Of a stretch of DNA of 64,000 bases, positions 32,365 through 41,565 are shown piece by piece. The stretch is from Pseudomonas viridiflava. Lineage in GTDB: Bacteria > Pseudomonadota > Gammaproteobacteria > Pseudomonadales > Pseudomonadaceae. The first letter of the stretch is position 1, and the number at the start of each line of letters is the position of its first letter. The stretch spans positions 1-64,000 of the forward strand of contig NZ_UUON01000048.1 in the NCBI RefSeq assembly GCF_900590885.1, given 5' to 3'. Both the position numbers and the translations under genes were made by a program. The notes below the pieces were generated by a model, which was not told the DNA's origin, made no database searches, and saw only the letters and a list, made by a program, of their open reading frames with translations.

Positions 32365-33531
32365 TTACAGACAACCGGCCAATATTCCGACCAACTTCTG
32401 TGCCCGTGGGTCCATAAGTACATAAGGCCCGAGTGTATTAGTCACGAAACCAAATGCTACATCATGTTCAGGGTCGGCAAACCCCACCGAACCGCCGGCG
32501 CCAGGGTGCCCGAAAGCACGCGGGCCAAGGCCGAAGGTGGCATTCGGCAGCTGCGGTTGGTCCAGCATGCAGCCCAGCCCGAAGCGGGTTTGTGTCAATA
32601 ATGTTTTATCCGGCCCGATACTGTGTTCGCGGGTCAATTGTTCGAGCATGTCGGCTTCGAGCAAACTACCGTCCAACAAACCGCTATAAAAACCCGCCAG
32701 GCTGCGTGCATTACCGTGACCATTTGCCGCCGGCTGCTGCATGCGTCGCCATTCGGGTTTATTAGTGCTGGTCAGAATAGACGGTGGGTTGGCAAATGCC
32801 CGTGTGGTCATGGCCGCAGGTTCACGCATCATTACTTGCAATAACCGTTGTGCGGCTTCATCGCCCATATTGCCTTTGCTGCGCGCTATATGGGCAACAC
32901 GATAAAACTCTGCATCGGCCAGGCCCACATGAAAGTCCAACCCCAATGGCCGCGCCACCCGCGCCACGATGGACTCCCCCGGCCCGCGCCCATCGGCGCG
33001 GCGCAGCAGTTCACCGACCAGCCAGCCGTAGGTGATCGCCTCGTAGCCATGGCCCTGGCCCGGCGTCCACCACGGGGCTTCGGCCGCCAGGGTGTCGACC
33101 ATCAATTGCCAGTCGTACAGGGCTTCGGTGGGCAGCATCTCGCGGATCGCCGGCAGCCCGGCCTGATGGCAGAGCAACTGGCGCAGGGTGATGGATTCCT
33201 TGCCAGCGGCGGCGAATTCCGGCCAGTAGTTGGCCACCGGGGTGTCCAGCTGCAGCTTGCCCTCGGCCACCAGTTGCAGGGCGGTGACGGCGGTGAAGGT
33301 CTTGGTGCAGGAGAACAGGTTGACGATGGTGTCGCTGTGCCAGGCCTCGGTACCGTCCTTGTCGGCGGTGCCGGCCCACAGGTCGACGACGGTTTCGCCG
33401 CCGATCTGGATGCACAGCCCGGCGCCACGCTCCTGCGGGTCATCGAATAAGGCGGCGAACGCTTCACGTACCGCCTCGAACTGAAGTTCGTAATGACCCT
33501 GAATCTGCACCTGAACGCCCTCGAAAAACAC
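32365..33531 (-). CDS. Serine hydrolase of class C beta-lactamase fold (EstB-like esterase)
   Basis: A 388-residue serine hydrolase with the penicillin-binding fold: SxxK in NLFSCTKTFTAV (nucleophile Ser), YxN-like Tyr in YEAITYGWLVGELL and the third motif FGHPGAGGSVGFADP (HPG in place of KTG, typical of family VIII esterases rather than beta-lactamases). No signal peptide, so probably a cytoplasmic carboxylesterase. The start could be ATG 33531 or a GTG seven codons later. Monocistronic. Confidence 0.88.
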   Translation of the reverse strand: MFFEGVQVQIQGHYELQFEAVREAFAALFDDPQERGAGLCIQIGGETVVDLWAGTADKDGTEAWHSDTIVNLFSCTKTFTAVTALQLVAEGKLQLDTPVANYWPEFAAAGKESITLRQLLCHQAGLPAIREMLPTEALYDWQLMVDTLAAEAPWWTPGQGHGYEAITYGWLVGELLRRADGRGPGESIVARVARPLGLDFHVGLADAEFYRVAHIARSKGNMGDEAAQRLLQVMMREPAAMTTRAFANPPSILTSTNKPEWRRMQQPAANGHGNARSLAGFYSGLLDGSLLEADMLEQLTREHSIGPDKTLLTQTRFGLGCMLDQPQLPNATFGLGPRAFGHPGAGGSVGFADPEHDVAFGFVTNTLGPYVLMDPRAQKLVGILAGCL

Positions 33532-33592
33532 GGTAAGAAGTGGCCGGCATTGTTCCAGCCCTCAGGGCTTTTGTGAACCCGTCAGGCGTTAA

Positions 33593-35890
33593 TCAGTGAC
33601 CATTTCCCGAATGCCCGCCGGCATGTCCGGCGCCCTGCCCCGGACCTTTGCCCGCCTGCCCGGCCCGGCCACCTTCGCTTTCCCGTGCGGCATTGGCGGC
33701 CTTGGCCTTTTCGGCCTCCTTGCCCAATTGGTCGATCGCCGCCAGGTTGCTTTTACGCACGCTGTCGACAAAGCCCTGGAAGGGTACGTCGGTGATGCCG
33801 ACCAGGCCGAAGTGGCCGTTTTCACCGTCCAGCAGCCGGCCGGTAGCCGGTTGGTCCAGGTACTGGAACCAGTGCACACCGACAATCGACGGCTCGGCCA
33901 TGGCCGCCTTGAGGAAATTAGCGTACGCCGCGCCGCGATCCTCTTCCCTGGCCAACTGCGTCACGCCACCCCAGAACGGGCCACGGTCGGCCGAGCCGAA
34001 GTTGAATTCGGTGATCAGCACCGGCTTGTCCAGTGCGCGCAGGGTGGCAAAGTCATACCCGTCCTGGGGTTTGAGGGTGTACATGTTAAAGCTCAGCACG
34101 TCGCAATACTGCGCGCAGGACGCCACGGCTTCCGGGGTGCTGACCGCATAACGGCCGCCCAGCAGCAGTTGGTTGGGCGCGTGCCATTTCAACGAGTCGG
34201 AAATGGTCTTGAAGTAGGCGTCGGCAAAGGTCTTCTGGAAATATTTGAAGTCGGCTTCGATTTCCGGGTGCTCGGGGCTTGGCATCGGCGGCTCGAAGCC
34301 TGGGTCTTCCATCAGCTCCCAGCCCGCCAGCTGGATACCCCAGGCTTTCGACAGGCCTTCTTCGTTACGGTATTTGTCGCGCAGTTGCTTGAGGAACGCG
34401 CGCTTGGCCGGTACGTCGGTGGTCATGCGCAGCGTGCCGTAGGCCAGGGCATAATGGGATTTCGGATCATCGCCGGGGCCGGCCCAGGCCAGCTCGTTGT
34501 CGGCAAAGAAGCCGATCAGCCACGGATCATCGCGGTGGTCGCGAGCAGCGATGGCCACCGCGCGCTCGGTGGCCATGGCGAAGCGCGGGTCGAACGGGTC
34601 GGGCATGCCGCCCCACCAGTCGGTGCCGGTGCTGATGCTGGCGTAGTCACCCACGATCGACAGCGGCAAGGTGTACGGCACGCGGTCGGCGCGGGCCAGG
34701 TCCGGCTCGCTCCAGTTGCCCACGGTGTTGAAACCCCAGGCTTGCAGGCGGTCGAGGGTGTGGCTGACCCAGCGCTTCTGGTCAAAGCCGTCGCCGCCAT
34801 AGGTGCGCTGCAGGTTGGCGCCGTAGAAGTCGTACCAACGCCCGGCACCAAAGCCGCGCCCCTCACCCGCGCCATTGCCGGTGCGGTTGTCGCCACTGCC
34901 GTAGTACTTGTCGAAGGGCTCGCCGGCCTTGGGTAACGCGGCAAACATCCATTCACGGCCGGCCACGTAGGTCTGGTTGTTGTCCGGGGCCACGGTGTTG
35001 ACGCCCAGTGAGTAGAACGGGTGACCTTCCGGCGTCACCAGGTACCAGCGACCGTCGCGCTTCTCGGTGTGGAAGAAGCCGCTGGCCTTGAACGCCGGGC
35101 CTTTGTTCCAGCCGCCGTATTGATCCAGCGAGGATTTATCCCGCGCAGCCAGCCAACCCTTGAGCTGTTGCTGCTCCTTGGCGGCGGCGGCCTTGAGTTG
35201 CTCGTCGCTGCTGACTTTTTCCGGCCAATGCGCGCGGGTGGACTGGCCGTAGGCATCCACCAATTCGCTGTAGGCGGCCTTCAACACCGGCTCGCTGTCC
35301 TGCACGCCAAAGCGCTCTAGCAGGATGCTTTGGGCGGCGTTGGGCTTGATCATCGACAGGGTCACCGAGGCCACCTGGCTGCGGTCGATCTCCCCGGCGC
35401 TGGCGGCCAGCAACACGCGCTGACCGTCTACTGTGATCGGCATCGGCGGGCCGGCCTTCATGCCCTGGCTCAACGGGGAATTGGCTTGCAACGGAATCAG
35501 CAACGTCTGGGCCGGGCCGGCGGGCAGGTCGATGCGGCTGACCAGGGTTTTACCGTCGGTGCTCTGCACTTTGACGTAGAGGGTCAGCGCCCAGTCCATG
35601 GCACTCTGGATGCGCAGGCTCATGGCGCCGGACTGCGACCAGTCCCACGTGCCGGTCTGCGGGCTGAGCACCAGGCTCGGCTCGGCGGCCGGGTTGAAGG
35701 TGATGCGGCGCAGCACCTCGCCTTCGGGGGTTTGTTCGGCGTTGTATTGCGGCAGGCTGGCGTCCTGGGTCGCCACCTTGACCACGTCGGCCGGCCGGAC
35801 GAAGTTGAACAATGTCTGTTGCCCGGCCGGCGCGGCCATCAAGGGCGCGGCGAACAGCAGGGCAAAAAGGGCGGGCAGCGTGCGAATCAT
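33593..35890 (-). CDS. Secreted GH50-like glycoside hydrolase (beta-agarase-like)
   Basis: A 765-residue exported enzyme (signal MIRTLPALFALLFAAPLMAA). The N-terminal 230 residues form a beta-sandwich-like module; the (beta/alpha)8 catalytic domain has HPFYSLGVNTVAPDNN, GFNTVGNWSEPDL, the acid/base Glu466 in FFADNELAWAG and the nucleophile Glu628 in VLITEFNFGSADRG, as in clan GH-A family GH50. Agarases are odd in a soil/plant Pseudomonas, so the natural substrate may be another galactan or glucan. The C-terminal 35 residues are Gly/His-rich (GKGPGQGAGHAGGHSGNGH). A weak GGGAGAA lies 11 bases before the ATG. Confidence 0.8.
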   Translation of the reverse strand: MIRTLPALFALLFAAPLMAAPAGQQTLFNFVRPADVVKVATQDASLPQYNAEQTPEGEVLRRITFNPAAEPSLVLSPQTGTWDWSQSGAMSLRIQSAMDWALTLYVKVQSTDGKTLVSRIDLPAGPAQTLLIPLQANSPLSQGMKAGPPMPITVDGQRVLLAASAGEIDRSQVASVTLSMIKPNAAQSILLERFGVQDSEPVLKAAYSELVDAYGQSTRAHWPEKVSSDEQLKAAAAKEQQQLKGWLAARDKSSLDQYGGWNKGPAFKASGFFHTEKRDGRWYLVTPEGHPFYSLGVNTVAPDNNQTYVAGREWMFAALPKAGEPFDKYYGSGDNRTGNGAGEGRGFGAGRWYDFYGANLQRTYGGDGFDQKRWVSHTLDRLQAWGFNTVGNWSEPDLARADRVPYTLPLSIVGDYASISTGTDWWGGMPDPFDPRFAMATERAVAIAARDHRDDPWLIGFFADNELAWAGPGDDPKSHYALAYGTLRMTTDVPAKRAFLKQLRDKYRNEEGLSKAWGIQLAGWELMEDPGFEPPMPSPEHPEIEADFKYFQKTFADAYFKTISDSLKWHAPNQLLLGGRYAVSTPEAVASCAQYCDVLSFNMYTLKPQDGYDFATLRALDKPVLITEFNFGSADRGPFWGGVTQLAREEDRGAAYANFLKAAMAEPSIVGVHWFQYLDQPATGRLLDGENGHFGLVGITDVPFQGFVDSVRKSNLAAIDQLGKEAEKAKAANAARESEGGRAGQAGKGPGQGAGHAGGHSGNGH

Positions 35891-35981
35891 ACGAACAAGG
35901 TTCTCCCAAACGGCCGGTGAATGGCCTGATGACTAACGTAGTGAGATAGACCACTAAGTGGGCGAATTCGCCCACAGTGGC

Positions 35982-38126
35982 TTAAGAAATTTCGCGCCGG
36001 AAAGGCGGCAGCGCATTCAAGATGGCTTTGCCATAGCGCTGGGTCACCAGGCGGCGATCCAGCAGCGTGATGGTGCCGCGGTCTTCCTCGGTACGCAGCA
36101 AGCGCCCGCAGGCCTGGACCAGCTTCAGTGAAGCATCCGGCACCGAAATTTCCATGAACGGGTTACCGCCCCGCGCTTCGATCCACTCGGCCAGCGCGGC
36201 CTCGACCGGGTCATCCGGCACCGAGAACGGGATCTTGGCGATCACCACGTGTTCGCAGTAGGCGCCGGGCAAGTCCACGCCTTCGGCAAAACTGGCCAGG
36301 CCAAACAGCACGCTGGAATCCCCGCCATCGACCCGCGCCTTGTGCTTGTTGAGGGTTTCCTGCTTGGACAGGTTGCCCTGGATAAACACTTGCTTGCGCC
36401 AGTCACGGTCGAGGCCGTCGAACACGTCCTGCATCTGTTTACGCGACGAAAACAACACCAGGGTGCCGCGCGACCCTTCTACCAGCGACGGCAGGTCGCG
36501 GATGATGGCGGCGGTGTGCGCTGGCGCGTCCCGTGGGTCGGCCTTGAGGTCGGGCACGCGCAGCACGCCGGCGTCGGCGTGGTGGAACGGGCTCGGCACC
36601 ACGGCGGTGACGGCTTTTTTCGGCAGGCCGGCACGCATGCGGAAGCGGTCGAAGGTGCCCAGGGCGGTCAGCGTGGCCGACGTGACCAGGCAGCCGTAGG
36701 CCACATTCCACAGGTTGCGGCGCAACATTTCGGCAGCGAGGATCGGGCTGGCGTTGACCTCGATATCAAACAGCGCACCGCTTTCCGACAGGGTCAGCCA
36801 GCGGGCCATGGGCGGGTTGTCTTCCGGGTCTTCGACGGTAAAGGCGGTCCACAGCTCCCAGTTGCCCTGGGAACGCGACAGCAGGCTGCCGAACAGCGGG
36901 TACCATTCCTCGGCCTGGTTGCTGGCGATGCCGATGTTGACCTCGCCATCCATGCCTTCCTTGAGCAAATCCGTGAGACGGGTGAACAGGTCGGTCAGGC
37001 GCGAAAAGCCCTTCTTCAACTCGATGCCCATTTCGCGCATGTGCTCGGGGATCAGCCCGCCGACAAAGCGGTGGCGTGGGCGCTCGCGGCCTTCCACATC
37101 TTCGCCGGGCTTGAAGTCGGCCACCTGCTCGCAGGCGCTGAACATGAATTGCTGCTGGGTCTTGATCTCGCGCGCCAGCTCCGGCACCTGTTCGATCAGC
37201 TTGCCCAGGTCGCCCGGCAGCGGGTGCTGGGCGAGCAATTTGGTGAGGTTCTTGGCGGTGGTTTCCAGCCAGTCGGCGGTGGAACGCAGGCGCGTGTAAT
37301 GGGCGAAGTGGCCGATGGCCTTGTCCGGCAGGTGGTGGCCTTCGTCAAACACGTAGAGCGTGTCGCGCGGGTCCGGCAGCACGGCGCCGCCGCCCAGGGC
37401 CAGGTCGGCGAGGACCATGTCATGGTTGGTGACGATCACGTCGACCTTGCCCATGCCTTCGCGGGCCTTATAGAAGGCGCACTGGCCGAAGTTGGGGCAA
37501 TGGCGGTTGGTGCACTGGCTGTGGTCGGTGGTCAGGCGCGCCCAGTCGGCATCTTCCAGGGCGGTGGGCCAGCTGTCGCGGTCGCCGTCCCATTTATTGC
37601 CGGCGAGTTTCTCGATCATGCTGGTAAACAGCTTCTGGCTGACTTCATCAACCTCGATCTTGAAGCCTTCTTCTTCGAACAGCGAGGCCGTGGCAGTTTG
37701 CGCATGGCCTTCCTGCAACAGCACGTCGAGCTTGGACAGGCACATGTAGCGCCCACGCCCCTTGGCCAGGGCGAAGGTAAAGTTCAGGCCGCTGTTGCGC
37801 ATCAGGTCGGGCAGGTCTTTGTAAACGATCTGCTCCTGCAGGGCGACGGTGGCGGTGGCGATCACCAGGCGCTTGCCGGCGGCCTTGGCGGTGGGGATCG
37901 CGGCCAGGCTGTAGGCCACGGTTTTACCCGTACCGGTGCCGGCCTCGACGGCCACGACCGCAGGCTCACCCTCGCGGCGGCCTTCGTCGTCGGTGTCGAT
38001 ATCCCCGAGGACCTTGGCGACTTCGGCGATCATCAGGCGTTGGCCGTAGCGCGGTTTCAAGCTCTTGGCTTCGAGAAAACGCGAATAGGCGCCCTGGATC
38101 GTGGTTTTGAGTTCAGTGCTGATCAT
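35982..38126 (-). CDS. dinG: ATP-dependent DNA helicase DinG
   Basis: A 714-residue XPD-like 5'-3' helicase. Walker A is VEAGTGTGKTVAYSL, the DEAH-like box is YVFDEGHHLPDKA, and the four-Cys iron-sulfur domain is represented by MCLSKLD plus the cluster HSQCTNRHCPNFGQCAFY. Motifs V/VI are LFGLASFAEGVDLPG and VQACGRLLRTEEDRG. It acts in repair and replication-transcription conflicts. Complete length. It is divergent from the CopD-family gene (99 bases between). Confidence 0.95.
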   Translation of the reverse strand: MISTELKTTIQGAYSRFLEAKSLKPRYGQRLMIAEVAKVLGDIDTDDEGRREGEPAVVAVEAGTGTGKTVAYSLAAIPTAKAAGKRLVIATATVALQEQIVYKDLPDLMRNSGLNFTFALAKGRGRYMCLSKLDVLLQEGHAQTATASLFEEEGFKIEVDEVSQKLFTSMIEKLAGNKWDGDRDSWPTALEDADWARLTTDHSQCTNRHCPNFGQCAFYKAREGMGKVDVIVTNHDMVLADLALGGGAVLPDPRDTLYVFDEGHHLPDKAIGHFAHYTRLRSTADWLETTAKNLTKLLAQHPLPGDLGKLIEQVPELAREIKTQQQFMFSACEQVADFKPGEDVEGRERPRHRFVGGLIPEHMREMGIELKKGFSRLTDLFTRLTDLLKEGMDGEVNIGIASNQAEEWYPLFGSLLSRSQGNWELWTAFTVEDPEDNPPMARWLTLSESGALFDIEVNASPILAAEMLRRNLWNVAYGCLVTSATLTALGTFDRFRMRAGLPKKAVTAVVPSPFHHADAGVLRVPDLKADPRDAPAHTAAIIRDLPSLVEGSRGTLVLFSSRKQMQDVFDGLDRDWRKQVFIQGNLSKQETLNKHKARVDGGDSSVLFGLASFAEGVDLPGAYCEHVVIAKIPFSVPDDPVEAALAEWIEARGGNPFMEISVPDASLKLVQACGRLLRTEEDRGTITLLDRRLVTQRYGKAILNALPPFRREIS

Positions 38127-38225
38127 GGATAGTCGGGCGCAAAAAACGCTGGATAAATTTTCAGTGGTTCGGATCGGCCGCTATCATACCCCGCTAATTA
38201 ATCCCGCGCAGAACGGAGTACCACA

Positions 38226-38690
38226 ATGACCGCGTTTAGCCTCGCTTACACCCTGCATGTATTGGCCGCCCTGGTATGGGTCGGCGGTATGTTTTTCGCC
38301 TGGATGATCCTGCGCCCCGCCGCCATGGCGGCACTTGAGGGCCCCGCCCGGCTCAAGCTGTGGGCAAATGTGTTTCAACGTTTTTTTGTGTGGGTATGGG
38401 TCGCGGTGCTGGTTTTGCCGATCAGCGGTGTGGGCCTGTTGCACTTGCGTTTCAGCGGGTTTGAGACCGCGCCGCGTTATGTGCAGGTGATGATGGGGTT
38501 GTATCTGGTGATGACGGCGCTGTTTATCCGCATCCAGGCGTTGAAATTCCCGGAACTGCGCAAGGCGGTAGCGGCTGAGGACTGGCCGGCGGGTGCGGCG
38601 GCGCTGGGGCAGATTCGCAAGTTGGTGGGGATCAACTTGATTGTGGGGTTGGTGGTGGTGGCGATTGCTGCGGCGCGGCCGATGTTCTGA
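38226..38690 (+). CDS. CopD family membrane protein
   Basis: A 154-residue protein with four hydrophobic helices. The first has the CopD-like HVLAALVWVGGMFFAW and the second RFFVWVWVAVLVLPISG; His at the membrane face could bind heme or copper, as proposed for the CopD superfamily. It lacks the longer N-terminal part of true CopD, so function in copper uptake is only a family-level guess. GGAG lies seven bases before the ATG. Confidence 0.85.
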   Translation: MTAFSLAYTLHVLAALVWVGGMFFAWMILRPAAMAALEGPARLKLWANVFQRFFVWVWVAVLVLPISGVGLLHLRFSGFETAPRYVQVMMGLYLVMTALFIRIQALKFPELRKAVAAEDWPAGAAALGQIRKLVGINLIVGLVVVAIAAARPMF

Positions 38691-38705
38691 GCCGTGCCTT
38701 AAACC

Positions 38706-38777
38706 GCTATCGGGGGCAAGCCCCCTCCCACACTTGGAATGCATTCCAAATGTGGGAGGGGGCTTGCCCCCGATAGC
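38706..38777. repeat. 72-base REP palindrome, one mismatch
   Basis: Two REP units face each other with the spacer TTGGAATG|CATTCCAA, itself a perfect palindrome. The full 72 bases (GCTATC ... GATAGC) form a single inverted repeat with one C/T mismatch next to the spacer. It separates the CopD gene from the convergent collagen-like gene. Confidence 0.9.
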
Positions 38778-38783
38778 TTCACC

Positions 38784-39542
38784 TCACAGCCGCTGAATGG
38801 TCACAGAACCAGCAGGCCCCACCGGCCCCGGCTGCCCTTCCAAGCCTGGACGGCCCTTCTCGCCACCGTCGGCGCGATACACCAGGCAACCCTTGGACTG
38901 CCCACCCTTGCCGGGCTTACCCGCCGTGCCGGCCAAACCGCCGGCACCACCGTCCACCCAGACTTTGATGTGTTCCGCCGGGAAGTCCTGCGGCAGCTCT
39001 ACCCGCACCGCCGCGCCGGCAGCGCCCGGCAGGCCGTCGCCGCCGTTATCGCCATTGAAACCCCGCCCCGCCGAACCCCAGGTGCAACCCGGGTCCACGC
39101 CGTTGGCGCCATCCAGCCCGGCATAACCCTGGGCACCGGCGCCGCCACGGGCATCCACCGACAGTTCTTCAGCCGTCAGCGAATTGATCCGCAAGGTCAG
39201 GTCACGTCCGGCCTTGGCGGGTTTTTCGTGGGTACCGGGGGCGCCGCGCGAGGTGATCTGGCTGCCCTGCTCCAGTTGCGCATGGCGTACCTGCAATTGC
39301 AGCGCGGTATTACCAGGGACAATGGCGATGCGTGCGTCGCGCCCCAGATGCAGCTCGTCCACGGTGACTTGGCTGATGGTCGCCGGAATCAGCAAGGTGC
39401 CGTAGTCCGCCACGTCCAGGCGCTCCAGTTGCAACACGCTGGTGCTGCTGGGCAGGCGCATCAACGAGTTGGTTTCAACACTGACGCTCTGGGCCAGGGC
39501 AACGGGGCTGACCAACAGGGCCAACAGAAAAACCTTACGCAT
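38784..39542 (-). CDS. Secreted protein with short collagen-like Gly-x-y tail
   Basis: About 252 residues, signal peptide MRKVFLLALLVSPVALA. The N-terminal half is beta-rich (VLQLERLDVADYGTLLIPA, AIVPGNTALQLQVRHAQ). The second half has Gly-rich stretches: DARGGAGAQGYAGLDGANGV, GFNGDNGGDGLPGAAGAA, GGAGGLAGTAGKPGKGG and, near the end, GGEKGRPGLEGQPGPVGPAG in collagen-like triplets. Two Cys (PGCTWGS, SKGCLVY) could pair. ATG 39542 is seven bases after AGGAG; ATG 39545 directly before is the alternative. Function unknown; probably periplasmic or surface. Confidence 0.75.
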   Translation of the reverse strand: MRKVFLLALLVSPVALAQSVSVETNSLMRLPSSTSVLQLERLDVADYGTLLIPATISQVTVDELHLGRDARIAIVPGNTALQLQVRHAQLEQGSQITSRGAPGTHEKPAKAGRDLTLRINSLTAEELSVDARGGAGAQGYAGLDGANGVDPGCTWGSAGRGFNGDNGGDGLPGAAGAAVRVELPQDFPAEHIKVWVDGGAGGLAGTAGKPGKGGQSKGCLVYRADGGEKGRPGLEGQPGPVGPAGSVTIQRL

Positions 39543-39656
39543 CATGGGGCTCCTGAATGTTTTCAAATTTTTCTTTGAGCGCACAGTAACGACTTCTACA
39601 GGCGATTTGCCAGTGAAGGATCAAAAAACTTCAGAAGAGGGGGCGATCGTCGGCAA

Positions 39657-39681
39657 TGCCCCTGTGGATCCCACAGGGGCA
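39657..39681 (-). terminator. Hairpin after the OmpA/TSP3 gene
   Basis: TGCCCCTGTGG (39657-39667) and CCACAGGGGCA (39671-39681) form a perfect 11-bp stem with loop ATC, eight bases after the OmpA gene's stop on the minus strand. No T-tract, so its action as a terminator is unsure. Confidence 0.5.
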
Positions 39682-39688
39682 ACGGCTG

Positions 39689-40384
39689 TCAGCGGTTGAT
39701 CTGGATTTCCGTACGACGGTTGAGGGCGCGGCCTTCGGCGGTTTTGTTATCGGCGACCGGATGGCTTTCGCCCGCACCGGTGACAGACACAAAGTTACTG
39801 CGCGGTACACCGGAGCCAATCAGGTACTCGGTGACCGAGTGCGCACGTTTATCCGAGAGCTTCTGATTATAGGCATCTGCACCGACGCTGTCGGTATGCC
39901 CGGTAACCCGCAGTTGCGCGCTCGGAGCCTCTTGTTTGAGGCGCGTGGCAATGGTGTCGAGCTTGGTTTTATCCGCCGCGGTCAACTTGGCCGAATCGAA
40001 CTGGAAGTGCACATCGCGAATCACGATGGTTTCTTCCTTGACCACCACCACCTCTTCAACCACGGCCGCTGGTGCCGCCGGTGGGCAGCCGTCAGCGTCA
40101 ACCTGCACGCCTTTCGGAGTGCCCGGGCACTTGTCGCGGCTGTCCGGCACGCCATCACCGTCTTCGTCGCCATCGCCATGCACCCAGCAATAGGCACCGG
40201 CCATACCGCCGATCAACAGCGCGCCATAGCCTGCGTAGGCCGAGCTTTCAGTGGCACCGATCGCCGCGCCGGTCACGCCGCCAACGGCGGCGCAGGTGGG
40301 CCAATCGGTTTTTTGCAAGCCTGCGCAACCTGTCAATACTCCGGTTAGCAGAACCAAGGGTAGAGCTGTCCGCATGATGCTCAT
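39689..40384 (-). CDS. OmpA-family lipoprotein with TSP type-3 Ca-binding repeat
   Basis: A 231-residue lipoprotein: signal with lipobox VLTGC (Cys20), a glycine-zipper segment (GVTGAAIGATESSAYAGYG), a thrombospondin type-3 acidic repeat (DGDEDGDGVPDSRDKCPGTP ... VDADGCP) and a C-terminal OmpA-like domain (VRDVHFQFDSAKL-like strand, LRVTGHTDSVGADAYNQKLS, GRALNRRTEIQINR). It probably anchors the outer membrane to peptidoglycan and binds calcium in the linker. AGGAG lies seven bases before ATG 40384. Confidence 0.9.
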   Translation of the reverse strand: MSIMRTALPLVLLTGVLTGCAGLQKTDWPTCAAVGGVTGAAIGATESSAYAGYGALLIGGMAGAYCWVHGDGDEDGDGVPDSRDKCPGTPKGVQVDADGCPPAAPAAVVEEVVVVKEETIVIRDVHFQFDSAKLTAADKTKLDTIATRLKQEAPSAQLRVTGHTDSVGADAYNQKLSDKRAHSVTEYLIGSGVPRSNFVSVTGAGESHPVADNKTAEGRALNRRTEIQINR

Positions 40385-40574
40385 CTGATTTCTCCTGAGG
40401 GAGTCGGCGGGGGCCGACAGGTGGAGTAAAGACCGCTCTTTTCATCCGCGCCACTGCGCCACACCCCCGTATTCATTGAGGATGGCCGCCAACGTAGGAC
40501 TTTTCGCAGCCACCCGCTCTAGGCCCGCACGCTCAGCCGCGCTAGTCTCTACGGTCCTGATGTGAGGATCTCTG

Positions 40575-41072
40575 ATGACCGCTGGTATTTCTTCCCGTAC
40601 ACCGCAGCAAGCCCTGGCCGCCTTGCTGGATCTGCACCAGCCAAAACGCCTGCTGCTGTTGGGTGCCAGCCGGTTCCCGGCGCTGGATGCCTTCAAGGAT
40701 GCGCATCCCGACACCCAAGTGTCCGTGGCCGCGCCCGGGCCGTTGCCCGCCGCACTCGCCGCCCAGCGTTTTGACCTGGCGCTGGTGGTGGACTGCCTGG
40801 AGCACCTGTCAAAACCGCAAGGCCTGACCCTGCTCGGCGGCATTCGCAACCTCAACGCCAGCCGCATCGCAGTGCTGGTTGACCTCGGCGCCTGCGACTG
40901 GAAGGACACCGACTTCTTCTCCCTGGCCCTGCAGGCTGGCGAACGCTTCCAGCGCGATGATCAGGTTCTGACGCTGTTTACCTACGATCTGCTTGACTAT
41001 AAACAGGTGCCGGACTGGCTCAACGCCCGCTTCTGGGCCAACCCGGAAAACTTCGGAAAGTATTGGTGGTAA
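40575..41072 (+). CDS. DUF6231 family protein
   Basis: A 165-residue soluble protein. The pattern PKRLLLLGASRFPALDAF, then FDLALVVDCLEHLSKPQG and a W/F-rich end (LNARFWANPENFGKYWW) resembles the core of an S-adenosylmethionine methyltransferase without the classic glycine loop. I recall the family as DUF6231; function unknown. It opens a four-gene same-strand cluster with the YchJ, LEA-lipoprotein and SEC-C genes. Confidence 0.75.
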   Translation: MTAGISSRTPQQALAALLDLHQPKRLLLLGASRFPALDAFKDAHPDTQVSVAAPGPLPAALAAQRFDLALVVDCLEHLSKPQGLTLLGGIRNLNASRIAVLVDLGACDWKDTDFFSLALQAGERFQRDDQVLTLFTYDLLDYKQVPDWLNARFWANPENFGKYWW

Positions 41073-41076
41073 CCCG

Positions 41077-41547
41077 ATGAGTACATCCATTTGCCCCTGC
41101 GGCAGTGGCAACCTGCTGGATGCCTGCTGCGGCCATTATCACGCCGGTCACCCGGCCCCCTGCGCCAGCGCCCTGATGCGTTCGCGCTACAGCGCCTATG
41201 TTTTGGGCCTGGTCGACTACCTGGTGGCCACCACCCTGCCCGCGCAGCAGGCCGGCCTGGACCGCAACGCCATCGGCGCCTGGAGTGCGCAAAGCACCTG
41301 GCTGGGCCTTGAGGTGGAAAGTTCCGAGGTGTTCGGCGGCCAACCGGAACACGCCTTTGTGACCTTTACCGCGCGCTGGCATGACAGCACTGGCGAACAT
41401 AGCCACCGCGAGCAGTCTTCTTTCGTACAGAATGAGGGGCGCTGGTACTTCATCGACCCGACGGTGGAAGTGAAGGCCGGACGCAACGATGCGTGCCTGT
41501 GCGGCAGTGGGCAGAAATTCAAGAAGTGTTGTTCCAGCTACCTCTAA
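41077..41547 (+). CDS. YchJ family metal-binding protein (SEC-C domains)
   Basis: A 156-residue protein with a SEC-C zinc motif at each end: CPCGSGNLLDACCGHYH near residue 6 and ACLCGSGQKFKKCCSSYL at the C terminus. The middle (ALMRSRYSAYVLGLVDYLVAT, WLGLEVESSEV, FVTFTARWHDS) is the NTF2-like YchJ core. The ATG at 41077 starts four bases after the preceding stop; the longer upstream frame is not used. The family is thought to act with the ribosome or Sec machinery, but the role is unproven. Confidence 0.9.
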   Translation: MSTSICPCGSGNLLDACCGHYHAGHPAPCASALMRSRYSAYVLGLVDYLVATTLPAQQAGLDRNAIGAWSAQSTWLGLEVESSEVFGGQPEHAFVTFTARWHDSTGEHSHREQSSFVQNEGRWYFIDPTVEVKAGRNDACLCGSGQKFKKCCSSYL

Positions 41548-41565
41548 CCCCCCAGGACACACGCC

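Noticed and set aside
36249..38132. Long plus-strand open frame opposite dinG
   Set aside because: Shadow frame; dinG shows all helicase and Fe-S motifs.
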